From assembly GCF_014196255.1 (NCBI RefSeq), contig NZ_JACIDH010000002.1, forward strand, positions 186,001 to 250,000: 64,000 nucleotides of DNA, in the 5' to 3' direction. Source of the DNA: Sphingomonas pseudosanguinis. GTDB lineage: Bacteria; Pseudomonadota; Alphaproteobacteria; Sphingomonadales; Sphingomonadaceae. Under the pieces are notes generated by a model. That model had not been told where the DNA came from. It worked only from the letters and a program-made list of their open reading frames with translations, and did no database searches. Positions 36,619-49,437 of the stretch are shown here, one piece after another. Each line of letters begins with the position of its first letter. Position 1 is the first letter of the stretch. Both the position numbers and the translations under genes were made by a program.

Positions 36619-37431
36619 TCAGGCCGTCTTGCCGCGGCCCTGTTGGGCCAGCACCTCATAGGCCATGACCGCCGTGGCGACGGCGGCATTCAGGCTGTCG
36701 GCCTTGCCCAGCATCGGGATCTTCACCAGCACATCGCACGCCGCCGCATAATCCGCCGGCATGCCCTGTGCCTCATTGCCCGTCAGCAGGAAGGTCGGCG
36801 CGGCATAATGGGCCGAGCGATAGTCCGTCTCGGTATCCAGGCTCAGCCCGACCAGCTGGCCCGGTCCCTGCCGCAGCCAGTCGAGGAAAGGCTGCCACTC
36901 GGTCTTCACGATCGGTACGGTGAACAGCGCCCCCATGCTGGCGCGCACCGCCTCGACGGAAAACGGATCAACGCACTCGCCGACCAGGATCAGCCCGCCC
37001 GCGCCGACCGCATCGCCGGTGCGCAGGATCGTGCCCAGATTGCCCGGATCACGGAGTCGCTCGGCCACCAGCCAGATGCCCGACGACGACCGGTCGAGCA
37101 TGTCCAGCGTCGTGCCCAGCTCCTCGAACACGCCGACCACGGCCTGCGGATTGTCCTTGCCCGACAGCTTGGACAGGATGTCGGGCGTCGTCTCGATCGC
37201 CTCGCCGCCGGCCAGTTCGACCGCGCGGACCAGCTGGCGCACGAGTGGATGGTCGGCCGATGGCTTGGCGAAGAACAACAGGGTCGGCAGCCGCCCCGTT
37301 TCCTTGGCTTCGGTCAGGATACGCAGGCCCTCGGCCAGGAACTGGCGAGCCTGCTTGCGGTGGCGCTTGTCGCGCAGGTCGCGGACCCACTTGATCAGCG
37401 GGTTGGAATAAGCGGTAATCTCGCGGGGCAT
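36619..37431 (-). CDS. TrmH/SpoU-family RNA 2'-O-methyltransferase
   Basis: A 270-residue enzyme with an N-terminal L30e-like RNA-binding domain (QARQFLAEGLRILTEA) and the knotted SPOUT catalytic domain. The three SpoU motifs are present: LRDPGNLGTILRTGDAVGA, LLTGNEAQGMP, and VKIPMLGKADSLNAAVATAV. It probably methylates rRNA (RlmB-like) or tRNA; the target cannot be read from sequence. The start ATG 37431 is one nt from the upstream HPr stop, so it belongs to the PTS block operon. Its last ~30 codons have been copied twice into the downstream array. Confidence 0.9.
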   Translation of the reverse strand: MPREITAYSNPLIKWVRDLRDKRHRKQARQFLAEGLRILTEAKETGRLPTLLFFAKPSADHPLVRQLVRAVELAGGEAIETTPDILSKLSGKDNPQAVVGVFEELGTTLDMLDRSSSGIWLVAERLRDPGNLGTILRTGDAVGAGGLILVGECVDPFSVEAVRASMGALFTVPIVKTEWQPFLDWLRQGPGQLVGLSLDTETDYRSAHYAAPTFLLTGNEAQGMPADYAAACDVLVKIPMLGKADSLNAAVATAVMAYEVLAQQGRGKTA

Positions 37432-37432
37432 A

Positions 37433-37705
37433 TCAGTCTTCGCCGAACTTCGCTTCCACCAGCGCGGCCAGCACCGCGACCGTTTCGTCGGCGCCGTCAC
37501 CGGCCGCGCTGATCGTGATGGTATCGCCCATCGCCGCGCCCAGCATCATCAGGCCCATGATCGAGGTGCCGGTTACCGTGCTGCCGTCCTTGCCGACACG
37601 CACTTCGCAAGGCTGGGTCGAGGCGAGAGTCACGAACTTGGCACTGGCGCGGGCATGAAGGCCGCGGCGATTGGTGATGAGAACGGTGCGCGATTGTTCG
37701 CTCAT
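37433..37705 (-). CDS. ptsH: HPr-family phosphocarrier protein (PTS-Ntr type)
   Basis: A 90-residue phosphocarrier. His17 in RRGLHARAS is the site phosphorylated from enzyme I, and Ser48 in GTSIMGLMML is the site used by HPr kinase. Without sugar-transport IIB/IIC genes nearby, it most likely serves the regulatory PTS of alphaproteobacteria. Its start overlaps the EIIA stop by four nt. The HPr kinase gene hprK lies in the same operon at 39039-39467, matching the intact Ser site. Confidence 0.95.
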   Translation of the reverse strand: MSEQSRTVLITNRRGLHARASAKFVTLASTQPCEVRVGKDGSTVTGTSIMGLMMLGAAMGDTITISAAGDGADETVAVLAALVEAKFGED

Positions 37706-38118
37706 GCGGCGGCCTCGCCCAGCACTTCGGAGGCGACCGAGATATATTTGCGCCCGGCCTCACGCGCGGCGGCGACGGCGTCGACGACCTGCATCGACTT
37801 GCGCGCCGATCCCAGCCGGATCAGCATGGGCAGGTTCATCCCCGCGATCACCTCGACCCGGCCGCGCTCCATTAGCGAGATGGCGAGGTTGGAGGGCGTG
37901 CCGCCGAACAGGTCGGTCAGGACGATCACCCCGCGTCCGGCATCGACCGCGCCGATCGCGGCGGCGATGTCGGCGCGGCGTTCCTCCATGTCGTCCTCCG
38001 GACCGATCGCGATGGTCGCGATCCGCTCCTGGGGGCCGACCACATGCACCATCGCGGTCACGAACTCATCGGCGAGCCGCCCGTGCGTCACCAGAACCAG
38101 ACCGATCATGTCAGACAC
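37702..38118 (-). CDS. PTS EIIA component (mannose-type fold)
   Basis: A 138-residue EIIA of the Man family. The active His12 lies in VLVTHGRLADEF; LTDLFGGTPSNLAI and MNLPMLIRL are family signatures. It accepts phosphate from HPr. In alphaproteobacteria this EIIA has no cognate permease and acts as a regulator (called ManX or EIIA-Man in the literature). Coupled by overlap to ptsH; the rapZ stop is nine nt upstream of its start. Confidence 0.93.
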   Translation of the reverse strand: MSDMIGLVLVTHGRLADEFVTAMVHVVGPQERIATIAIGPEDDMEERRADIAAAIGAVDAGRGVIVLTDLFGGTPSNLAISLMERGRVEVIAGMNLPMLIRLGSARKSMQVVDAVAAAREAGRKYISVASEVLGEAAA

Positions 38119-38127
38119 GCATATCCA

Positions 38128-39039
38128 TCATTGCTTGGCCGGCCCGGCTTCCAGAGAGTCTTTCGGCGCGGCACTCAAATCACGATGCACCACCGTGGGG
38201 GAAAAACCGCTTTGGCGCAACCTTCGCGCGATCCGTTCGGCGACATGCACCGACCGGTGTCTCCCGCCGGTACAGCCGATCGCGATGGTGATATAGGATT
38301 TGCCGGACGCGATGTAGCGCGGCACCACTGTGTCGAGCAGCGACTCCAACTGGCCCAGCACCGTGTCATAGGCCGGGTCGCGCCGGATATAGTCGATCAC
38401 GCCCTGGTCCAGTCCGGTGCCGGGGCGAAGCTCCGCCGACCAGTGCGGATTGCGCAGGAAGCGCATGTCGAACACCAGATCGGCGTTGCGCGGCAGGCCG
38501 CGCGAAAAGCCGAAGGACATGACGGTCAGCACCGGCTCACTCAGCCCCTCGACCGCGTAGTTCGCGCGAATCCATTGGCCCAGATCGTTGCTGGTCATGT
38601 TGGTGGTGTCGAGCAGGCGGTCGGCCATATCGCGTAACGGCGCCAGGATCGCGCGCTCATGCGCGATGCCGTCATCCGCCGCCCGGTCGAGCGCCAGCGG
38701 ATGGCGGTGCCGGGTTTCGGCATAGCGGCGCTTCAGCTCCGCACCACCGCAATTGAGGAACAGCGTCTCGATGGCGAGGCGGGGGCTGTCCTTCAGGCGG
38801 CGAATGCGTTCGATGATCTGTTCGGGATCGAAGTCGCGAGTGCGTACACCCAGGCTGATCGCCAGCGGTCGGTTCTTGCCCTCCATCCCGGCAGGGGGCG
38901 GCGCCTCGAGCAGGCTGTCGAGCAGGAACAGCGGCAGATTGTCGACCAGTTCCCAGCCCAGATCCTCCAGCGCCTTGAGCGTGGTCGACGTGCCGGCACC
39001 CGACATGCCGGTGACCAGCAGGATACGTTTGCGATCCAT
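38128..39039 (-). CDS. rapZ: RNase adapter/nucleotide-binding protein RapZ
   Basis: A 303-residue P-loop protein. Walker A is GMSGAGTST (11-19); the ends GCTGGRHRSVHVAERIA and the FGFSRGLP segment mark the YvcJ/RapZ family. In E. coli it directs RNase E to GlmZ and controls GlcN6P synthesis; in alphaproteobacteria its target is not settled. The start overlaps the hprK stop by one nt (TGATG). The open frame extends upstream out of phase with hprK and is not a fusion. Confidence 0.94.
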   Translation of the reverse strand: MDRKRILLVTGMSGAGTSTTLKALEDLGWELVDNLPLFLLDSLLEAPPPAGMEGKNRPLAISLGVRTRDFDPEQIIERIRRLKDSPRLAIETLFLNCGGAELKRRYAETRHRHPLALDRAADDGIAHERAILAPLRDMADRLLDTTNMTSNDLGQWIRANYAVEGLSEPVLTVMSFGFSRGLPRNADLVFDMRFLRNPHWSAELRPGTGLDQGVIDYIRRDPAYDTVLGQLESLLDTVVPRYIASGKSYITIAIGCTGGRHRSVHVAERIARRLRQSGFSPTVVHRDLSAAPKDSLEAGPAKQ

Positions 39040-39467
39040 CAGGGGCGTTCCTTGCGGTGCGATAGCAGAAGCTCGACCTTGATCGCGGCCGAGGCGGGGA
39101 AGGGGTTGAGGCGAACGATAGGGAGCGCGATTCCGGCGATGATCACCTCGGCCGGCTCCGGCAGGCGATCCTCCTCGCCCAGATCGACGACCAGCGCAAC
39201 CGGTGCTTCGGGGCAATGCGGCATCGCCAAGATCCCGACGCCGCGCACCTCGATGCTCCCTGCGATCCGGTCGGGCACCGCCACCCACAGCATGTCGTCG
39301 CGTGCGGTGGCATGGAGATAGTCGTCGCCGACCAGCACCGCGCCGCGATCGATCAGCCGCAGCGCCAGATCGGACTTGCCCGCGCCCGATGGTCCGCGCA
39401 ACAGCACACCGACGCCGTCGATGGCGACGCAGGTCGCATGGATCAGCTCGGAACCGGGCGGGGGCAT
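39039..39467 (-). CDS. hprK: HPr kinase/phosphorylase, short alphaproteobacterial form
   Basis: A 142-residue protein corresponding to the C-terminal catalytic domain only. The P-loop is GPSGAGKS (25-32), followed by LVGDDYLHATA and VRGVGILAMP. The long N-terminal domain of firmicute HprK is absent, as is usual in this class. It should phosphorylate Ser48 of the HPr encoded downstream, tying PTS state to ChvG/ChvI signalling encoded just upstream. Starts eight nt after the chvG stop. Confidence 0.93.
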   Translation of the reverse strand: MPPPGSELIHATCVAIDGVGVLLRGPSGAGKSDLALRLIDRGAVLVGDDYLHATARDDMLWVAVPDRIAGSIEVRGVGILAMPHCPEAPVALVVDLGEEDRLPEPAEVIIAGIALPIVRLNPFPASAAIKVELLLSHRKERP

Positions 39468-39475
39468 CGCCGGAC

Positions 39476-41041
39476 CTATGCTCCCGGCGCCAACGGCAAT
39501 CGCACGACGAAGCGCGCACCGCTCATCCGGTCTTCGCGCGATTCGACATGGATGCGGCCCTGATGCGCCTCGACGATGGTCCGCGCGATGGCCAGCCCCA
39601 GTCCCGAATGGCGGCCGAAGCTCTCGCCGCTCGGCCGGATCGAGTGGAAACGTCGGAAGATCGTCTCGCGCGCCTCTTCGGGAACGCCCGGCCCTTCGTC
39701 CTCGACGCGGACGATCACGTCATCCACGTCGCGCGCCAGGCTGATCGCGACGATGCCGTCGTCGGGTGAGAAGGACAGGGCGTTGGCGATGAGGTTCTCG
39801 AACACCCGTTCCAGCCGCGCACCTTCGCCCGAGATGATCACGGGACCGGGATCGGGCGCGTCGAAGCGGAGGCGGATGCCGCGCTCCACGCCGCGCGTCT
39901 CGCGCTGGGCGATCATCCCCTGGATCAGCGCATGAAGGTCGACCGGATCGAATTTGGCGCGGCTAAGCTGCGCGTCGAGGCGGGAGGCGTCCGAAATATC
40001 GGTGATCAGCCGATCGAGCCGGCGCACATCGTCGCGGATGATCGCCAGCAACTGCGCCTGCAGCGCGGGGTCGCGGACCGCCTCCATCGTGTCGACGGCG
40101 GAGCGGAGCGAGGCGAGCGGGTTCTTGAGCTCATGGGTGACGTCGGCGGCAAAGGCCTCCGTCGCATCGATTCGCGCCCGCAGCGCCAGGCTCATGTCTG
40201 ATAGGGCGCGGGCCAGCATCCCCAATTCGTCGCGACGATCGGGCAGACGCGGCACGACGACCTCACGCGCACGCCCCAGGCGAACGCGCACGGCGGCCCG
40301 TGCCAGACGTCGCAGCGGCCGAACGATGGTCCGCGCCAGGAACAGTGACAGCAGGATCGAGATCAATGCGACCAGCGCCAGCAGGACGCTCAGCCGGAAC
40401 CGCTCGATCCGGACCGTCTCGGTGATGAAGCGGGCATTCTCGGTCGTCATGATCGCGCCGCCGGCGGGCAGCGGTGCGGCCGCGGTGATCACCGGTGTGC
40501 GATCAGGCGCGCGCCAGACCGAGGCGGCGATCGTCCCGCGCCGCGCCGCCATGACGTCGGGCCACTCTGCACCGCCGCGCCGCTCGCGATAGAGCGGGGG
40601 GCGGTCAGCGCCCACCACGGTATCGATCCCGGCGTCCAGAAAGCGGGCGATCACCTGGCCGAGGCCCTGCTTGTCGGGATCGCGCAGCACGAAATTGCGC
40701 ACGCCCAGCGCGCGACTGTCGCCGACCAGCCTTCCTTGCGCATCGAAAATGCGCAGCCGCTCACCCGTGTCACGCGCCAGCCGCGCGATCAGCGCGTCAC
40801 GTTTGGCCGGCTGGACCGAGGTCAAGGCCTCGCCGATCAGCCGCACCTCGCGCACCGCCTGTGCGACCCGGTTGTCGAGCAGCCGGGTGCGATACGAATC
40901 GAGATAGAAAAAACCGCCCGCGAGCAGGAGCAGCGCGAAAATGTTGAGCGCCAGAATCCGCTGGGTCAGCGAAATCTGGCCCGACCAGCGTAGCGCCAGG
41001 TCGGGAGCGTCACTCCTCGGAGAATCGGTAACCGGCGCCAT
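39476..41041 (-). CDS. chvG: Membrane sensor histidine kinase ChvG (ExoS type)
   Basis: A 521-residue two-pass kinase. Membrane segments lie at about 28-48 and 217-238; the periplasmic loop of about 165 residues is the sensor region. HAMP follows, then HisKA with His303 in [20 protein letters not shown], and HATPase ([39 protein letters not shown]). ChvG responds to acid or envelope stress in Rhizobiales with partner ExoR; no exoR is visible here. The chvI stop lies inside its start region (32-nt overlap), so both are co-translated. The position next to hprK is the class-typical locus. Confidence 0.93.
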   Translation of the reverse strand: MAPVTDSPRSDAPDLALRWSGQISLTQRILALNIFALLLLAGGFFYLDSYRTRLLDNRVAQAVREVRLIGEALTSVQPAKRDALIARLARDTGERLRIFDAQGRLVGDSRALGVRNFVLRDPDKQGLGQVIARFLDAGIDTVVGADRPPLYRERRGGAEWPDVMAARRGTIAASVWRAPDRTPVITAAAPLPAGGAIMTTENARFITETVRIERFRLSVLLALVALISILLSLFLARTIVRPLRRLARAAVRVRLGRAREVVVPRLPDRRDELGMLARALSDMSLALRARIDATEAFAADVTHELKNPLASLRSAVDTMEAVRDPALQAQLLAIIRDDVRRLDRLITDISDASRLDAQLSRAKFDPVDLHALIQGMIAQRETRGVERGIRLRFDAPDPGPVIISGEGARLERVFENLIANALSFSPDDGIVAISLARDVDDVIVRVEDEGPGVPEEARETIFRRFHSIRPSGESFGRHSGLGLAIARTIVEAHQGRIHVESREDRMSGARFVVRLPLAPGA

Positions 41042-41717
41042 AGAGCGTCTCGATGGCGTCGAACTCGGCGTCTACCTGGCGGAACTTGCGGCGCAGGCGC
41101 TTGATGTGGCTGTCGATCGTGCGATCGTCGACATAGATGTCGTCCTGATAGGCGGCATCCATCAACTGGTTGCGGGTGCGCACGATGCCGGGGCGCTGCG
41201 CCAGCGTTTCGAGGATCAGGAACTCAGTGACGGTCAGCGTGACCGGTTCCCCCTTCCACGTCACCTTGTGCCGCGCCGGGTCCATCGCCAGCTGCCCCCG
41301 GCTGAGCGGCCCCTGCGTCTCCGCGGTGGGCGCGCCGGGCATCTGGCTGCTTCCTTCCGAGCGACGCAGGATGGCGCGGATGCGTGCGATCAGCAGGCGC
41401 TGGGAAAAGGGCTTGGCGATATAATCGTCCGCACCCATCGCCAGGCCGAGCGCCTCGTCGAGCTCGTCGTCCTTGCTGGTCAGGAAGATGACCGGGATCT
41501 GGCTCTTCTCGCGCAGCCGGCGGAGCAGTTCCAGCCCGTCCATGCGCGGCATCTTGATGTCGAAGATCGCCAGGTCGGGCGGATTGTCGATCAGCGCCTT
41601 CAGCGCGGCTTCGCCATCGGCATAGATACGGGTCAGAAACCCCTCCGCCTGAAGCGCGATGGAGACGGAGGTCAGGATGTTGCGGTCGTCATCGACCAAC
41701 GCGATCGTCGCGGTCAT
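41010..41717 (-). CDS. chvI: Response regulator ChvI (OmpR family)
   Basis: A 235-residue regulator: receiver domain with Asp8-10 acidic pocket ([10 protein letters not shown]), phospho-acceptor Asp53 in [12 protein letters not shown], Lys in YIAKPFSQ, and a winged-helix domain ([41 protein letters not shown]). Start ATG 41717 is chosen since [11 protein letters not shown] is the family start; the open frame adds 20 unrelated residues. It is first in the leftward operon and divergent from pckA. Confidence 0.95.
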   Translation of the reverse strand: MTATIALVDDDRNILTSVSIALQAEGFLTRIYADGEAALKALIDNPPDLAIFDIKMPRMDGLELLRRLREKSQIPVIFLTSKDDELDEALGLAMGADDYIAKPFSQRLLIARIRAILRRSEGSSQMPGAPTAETQGPLSRGQLAMDPARHKVTWKGEPVTLTVTEFLILETLAQRPGIVRTRNQLMDAAYQDDIYVDDRTIDSHIKRLRRKFRQVDAEFDAIETLYGAGYRFSEE

Positions 41718-41806
41718 GCGGGGGACTTTCCGGGCAAGCGATCGGCCATGGCCCTCGGTTAGGCCAAAGCGGGACACGGCTCAACCGTCTTCGCATGACG
41801 AGGTGT

Positions 41807-41834
41807 TTGACGTGTTAAACGTTTCGGCTAATAG
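41807..41834 (+). promoter_or_regulatory. Candidate promoter for pckA
   Basis: TTGACG at 41807-41812 and TAATAG at 41829-41834 are spaced by 16 bp. An AAACGTTT palindrome at 41817-41824 lies between them. It sits in the 205-bp chvI/pckA intergenic region, about 90 nt before the pckA start. Inferred from consensus only. Confidence 0.4.
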
Positions 41835-41922
41835 GCGATCCAGCGCATACGTATTCACATGCGATAACAAGGGCGTCACGCGGCTCGACCCACGGGCGCC
41901 AAGGGGAATGAGGACGCTTCAG

Positions 41923-43530
<1,608 letters not shown>

Positions 43531-43540
43531 CGCTGACTGA

Positions 43541-43570
43541 GGGAAAGCGTTCTGGGGAGGGCGCTTTCCC
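43541..43570 (+). terminator. Hairpin after pckA
   Basis: GGGAAAGCG at 43541-43549 pairs perfectly with 43562-43570 around a 12-nt loop. No clear T-run follows (TTGG), but the paired REP-like element starts at once, so the two structures may stop transcription together. Confidence 0.5.
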
Positions 43571-43651
43571 TTGGCCTTCGACTACGCTCAGGCTGAACGG
43601 GGTTGGTACATAGCCCTACAATCCGTTCAGCCTGAGCGAAGTCGAAGGCCA
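43571..43651. repeat. Paired REP-like element between convergent pckA and nfeD
   Basis: Half-sites 43571-43600 and 43623-43651 are inverted copies that match over about 29 bp with one or two mismatches, separated by 22 nt. This is the third convergent junction in the window carrying such a pair. Confidence 0.88.
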
Positions 43652-43667
43652 CGCCCCAACGTCAGCC

Positions 43668-44113
43668 TCAATCCGACAGAGGCTCGACCAGCAACACCCC
43701 ATTATCGACATGCGCGACCCGCAACCGGGTCCCCGCTTCGGCATCCGCCCCCCGCACCGGCCATTCGCCATCGCCCAGCCTTGCGCGCCCCTCGCCACCG
43801 ACGATCGGCATCGTCACCGTGACCACCTGCCCGCCCAAGCGGCGCACCGGCTCGTTCAGGACGGGCGCATCGCTGTCGACCGGGAAATCGCGATACCAGC
43901 GCCGCCCGATGACGACGCACACGATGCTCCAGACCGCGAATTCGACAAGCTGGAGCACCGGCGGCAGATCGGGGATCGCCCAGACGGTCAGCGCCGTCAC
44001 ACCCGCCGCGACCGCCAGGAAGATCAGGAAGACCCCCGGTACGAACAGCTCGGCGATGCCCAGCGCCAGTCCCCCGGCCAGCCACAGCGCGGCGGGATCG
44101 AGATCGCCGATCG

Positions 44114-44117
<4 letters not shown>
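43668..44117 (-). CDS. NfeD-family membrane protein
   Basis: A 149-residue protein with three hydrophobic segments in the first 80 residues (LWLAGGLALGIAELFVPGVF, LIFLAVAAGVTALTVW, LVEFAVWSIVCVVIG) and a C-terminal OB-fold domain (RRLGGQVVTVTMPIVGGEGR). NfeD short forms sit next to SPFH/stomatin genes and are thought to partner them. Its start overlaps the qmcA-like stop by four nt, so both are one operon. Confidence 0.88.
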
Positions 44118-46676
<2,559 letters not shown>

Positions 46677-46694
46677 TCCAACGGACATCCGTTC

Positions 46695-47876
46695 ATGACG
46701 CCCGCTGCCCGCACCCAGGCGGCGATCGAGTTGCTCGACGCCATTATCGCCTCCGCTGCGGCGGGCGGCGCGGCCGCCGACACGCTGATCGCCCGCTATT
46801 TCGCGACGCGCCGCTATGCCGGATCGAAGGACCGGCGTGCGGTGCGCGAGCTGGTCTATGCCGCCATCCGCCATGCCGGCCCCGTGCCGGCGAGCGGGCG
46901 GGCGGCGGTGCTGACGCTCGCCGACAGCGATACTGCGCTGGCGGACAGTTTCGACGGGTCGACCCACGGGCCGGCTCCGATCGAGCCGGCGGAACCGCGT
47001 GCGGCGGGCGGTGTCGCGCCAGCCTGGCTGGTGGAGGCGCTCGACCGCTCAGGGCTGACCGAAGCGCAACAGGCGGCGCTTATCGACCGCGCGCCGCTCG
47101 ACATACGGGTGAACAGCCTGGCGACCACGCGGGAGGCGGTGCTGGCCGAATGGTCCGACGCCGTACCGACGCCGCGAGCGCCCCTCGGGCTGCGGCTGCC
47201 CACCGGTACGCCGGTCGAACAATCGGAGCTCTACCGCGCCGGATTGATCGAGGTGCAGGACGAGGGCAGCCAGCTCGTCGGTGCGGCGCTGGCAGCAAAG
47301 CCGGGCGAGTGGCTGGTCGATCTTTGCGCAGGGGCGGGCGGCAAGACGTTGCAGATCGGCGCGGCCATGGACAATCGTGGCGCGCTGCTGGCCTGCGACA
47401 TCGACCGCGCGCGGCTTCAGCGCTTGGCCCCGCGCGCCGAGCGTGCCGGGGTGACGATCGTCGAAAGCCGGTTGCTCAATCCGGGACGCGAGCGCGAGAT
47501 GCTGGCCGACTGGGCGGGCAAGGCCGATGGCGTGCTGATCGATGCGCCCTGTTCCGGAACCGGCACCTGGCGGCGCAACCCGGAGGCGCGCTGGCGGCTG
47601 ACCCCCGATCGGCTCGACCGTTTGCGCGCCATGCAGGCGCAGGTGTTGTCGGTGGGTGCCGGACTGGTGAAGCCCGGCGGCCGGATGGTCTACATCGTCT
47701 GCTCGCTGCTCGACGCGGAAGGTCGCGATCAGGTCGACGCCTTTCTGGCGGCTAACCGGGCTTGGTCGGTGGAAACGCCGACCGTGGGTACGCCGCATGG
47801 CGCCGGGCATCGGCTCGACCCGGCCACGCATGGCACCGACGGGTTTTTTGTCGCCTGCCTCCGGGCGCCATGCTAG
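46695..47876 (+). CDS. RsmB-family rRNA (cytosine-5)-methyltransferase
   Basis: A 393-residue SAM enzyme likely modifying 16S rRNA cytosine 967 or an equivalent. The N-terminal NusB-like part is present but short (about 1-75). The catalytic domain has DLCAGAGGKTLQIGA, the DAPCSGTGT motif with Cys286 and the nucleophile candidate Cys336 in YIVCSLLD. E. coli RsmB is about 35 residues longer. Immediately follows guaB and is followed by a TPR lipid-free secreted protein. Confidence 0.88.
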   Translation: MTPAARTQAAIELLDAIIASAAAGGAAADTLIARYFATRRYAGSKDRRAVRELVYAAIRHAGPVPASGRAAVLTLADSDTALADSFDGSTHGPAPIEPAEPRAAGGVAPAWLVEALDRSGLTEAQQAALIDRAPLDIRVNSLATTREAVLAEWSDAVPTPRAPLGLRLPTGTPVEQSELYRAGLIEVQDEGSQLVGAALAAKPGEWLVDLCAGAGGKTLQIGAAMDNRGALLACDIDRARLQRLAPRAERAGVTIVESRLLNPGREREMLADWAGKADGVLIDAPCSGTGTWRRNPEARWRLTPDRLDRLRAMQAQVLSVGAGLVKPGGRMVYIVCSLLDAEGRDQVDAFLAANRAWSVETPTVGTPHGAGHRLDPATHGTDGFFVACLRAPC

Positions 47877-47907
47877 CGTTCACCCAGTGCCCAGTCCGGA
47901 GTTCCTC

Positions 47908-48408
47908 ATGCGTTTGACGTCCATGGCCGCCGCGGCCGCGCTGGCGGTGGTTTCCGTTTCGACCTCGCTCAGCGGACAGCGCCCCGATACCCAGATCGAC
48001 GCGCGTTCGATGCAGTTGCTGGAACAGGGCCGGGCGCAAAAGGCCGCCGGCAATCTCGACGGCGCGACCGATACGCTGGAGACGGCGGTCACGGTCGATC
48101 CGCGTAACCGTGCTGCCTTCATCCTGCTCGCCGAAGTAGCCGGCGCGCGTGGTTTGCCGGGCAAGGCGATCCGGCTGTATCGCGAAGCCCTGCTGCTCGA
48201 CCCCAATGACCTGCGCGCGCTGCGGGGTCAGGGCGAGGCGCTGGTCCAGCGTGGCGCCGTGGCGCTCGCCAAGGACAATCTGACGAAGATCAAGACCCTG
48301 TGCAAACAGGACTGCGCCGACGCGACCGCGCTCGCCGCCGTCATCGCCAAGGGGCCGCCGCCGGTGACGACCGCGCAGGTGGAAACGAAGGTGCCGGCGA
48401 AAAACTGA
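47908..48408 (+). CDS. Exported tetratricopeptide-repeat protein
   Basis: A 166-residue protein with a probable signal peptide (MRLTSMAAAAALAVVSVSTS) and two to three TPR motifs: ARSMQLLEQGRAQKAAGNLD, RAAFILLAEVAGARGLPGKA and LRALRGQGEALVQRGAVALA. The C-terminus holds KTLCKQDCAD, a possible disulfide. Such proteins serve as periplasmic adaptors. Start ATG 47908 is set by CGGAG six nt upstream. Specific partner unknown. Confidence 0.8.
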   Translation: MRLTSMAAAAALAVVSVSTSLSGQRPDTQIDARSMQLLEQGRAQKAAGNLDGATDTLETAVTVDPRNRAAFILLAEVAGARGLPGKAIRLYREALLLDPNDLRALRGQGEALVQRGAVALAKDNLTKIKTLCKQDCADATALAAVIAKGPPPVTTAQVETKVPAKN

Positions 48409-48433
48409 GAGCGGGCGGTGTCGGGGAAATTCC

Positions 48434-48554
48434 CCCCACCTCCGTTCAGCCTGAGCGAAGTCGAAGGCCACGCTTTACCATTGCGGCCAAGTATGGCGGA
48501 GCGGCGCTGACATCCCTTGGCCTTCGAATTCGCTCAGGCCGAACGAAGGTGGGG
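48434..48554. repeat. Paired REP-like element between convergent TPR gene and ksgA
   Basis: 48434-48470 and 48518-48554 form an imperfect inverted repeat of about 37 bp around 47 nt. The right half has changes (AATTCGCTCAGGCCGAACGA). A short GGGGAAATTCCCC palindrome (48423-48435) precedes it. The flanking bases to 48611 show nothing else. Confidence 0.85.
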
Positions 48555-48611
48555 AAGCGGGTCGGTCACATTATTCGCGTGAGCGACGGCCAACGCCTCC
48601 CCGATCGATGG

Positions 48612-49436
48612 TTACCCCAACGCCCGTGCCAGGGCGACGAACTCCGCGACCGACAAGGTCTCCGCCCGACGTGCGGGGTCGATGCCGATCGACTCCAACG
48701 CCTCGACGGCACCCGCAACCGGCTTCAGGCTCTGGCGCAGCATCTTGCGGCGCTGGCCAAAGGCGGCGGCGGTCAACCGCTCCAGCGTCCGGAAGCTGAC
48801 GCCCTCGGGTGCCGGCGCGGGCGTGATATGCACGACCGCCGACATGACCTTGGGCGGCGGCGTGAAGGCCGAGCGGTGGACCGGCATCGCGATCCGCGCC
48901 TGGCTGCGCCACTGGGTCAGGACCGCCAGCCGGCCATAGGCGGACTGGTCGGGCGCAGCGACGATCCGCTCGGCGACTTCCTTCTGGAACATCAGCGTGC
49001 AGGATTTCCACCAGGGCAACCACGCCCCGGACAACCAGCCGACGAGCAGCGGCGTGCCGACATTATAGGGCAGATTGGAGACGATGTGCGGCTGTCCCTC
49101 GAACAGCTCGGGCGCATTGATCCGCAGGGCGTCGCCCTCGATTACCCGCAACCGCCCCGGAAAGGCGTCGGACAATTCGGCCAATGCCGGGATGCAGCGC
49201 CGGTCACGCTCGATCGCGGTGACGCGACCGCCGGCCATCAGCAGCGCGCGCGTCAGGCCGCCCGGACCGGGGCCGATCTCCAGCACCTCCTGATCGGCCA
49301 GGTCGCCCGGAATGGCGGCGATGCGCGCGAGTAGCTGTCCGTCGAACAGGAAATTCTGGCCAAGCGACTTGGAGGCCGACAGGCCATGGCGCGCGATGAC
49401 CTCCCGCAAGGGGGGCAGGGGCGTGACAGGGTCCAT
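48612..49436 (-). CDS. ksgA: 16S rRNA (adenine1518/1519-N6)-dimethyltransferase
   Basis: Dimethylates two adjacent adenines in helix 45 during late 30S assembly. The 274-residue protein has [11 protein letters not shown], the SAM motif [24 protein letters not shown], and the catalytic [11 protein letters not shown]. The C-terminal lobe has [12 protein letters not shown]. It starts one nt after the pdxA stop. It ends the lptD-surA-pdxA-ksgA operon; apaG, which follows in E. coli, is absent. Confidence 0.97.
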   Translation of the reverse strand: MDPVTPLPPLREVIARHGLSASKSLGQNFLFDGQLLARIAAIPGDLADQEVLEIGPGPGGLTRALLMAGGRVTAIERDRRCIPALAELSDAFPGRLRVIEGDALRINAPELFEGQPHIVSNLPYNVGTPLLVGWLSGAWLPWWKSCTLMFQKEVAERIVAAPDQSAYGRLAVLTQWRSQARIAMPVHRSAFTPPPKVMSAVVHITPAPAPEGVSFRTLERLTAAAFGQRRKMLRQSLKPVAGAVEALESIGIDPARRAETLSVAEFVALARALG

Positions 49437-49437
49437 G

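Noticed and set aside
38128..39519. A continuous 463-codon minus-strand frame suggesting an HprK-RapZ fusion or frameshift
   Set aside because: The upstream part is out of phase with hprK. Separate starts and the TGATG overlap give two normal proteins.
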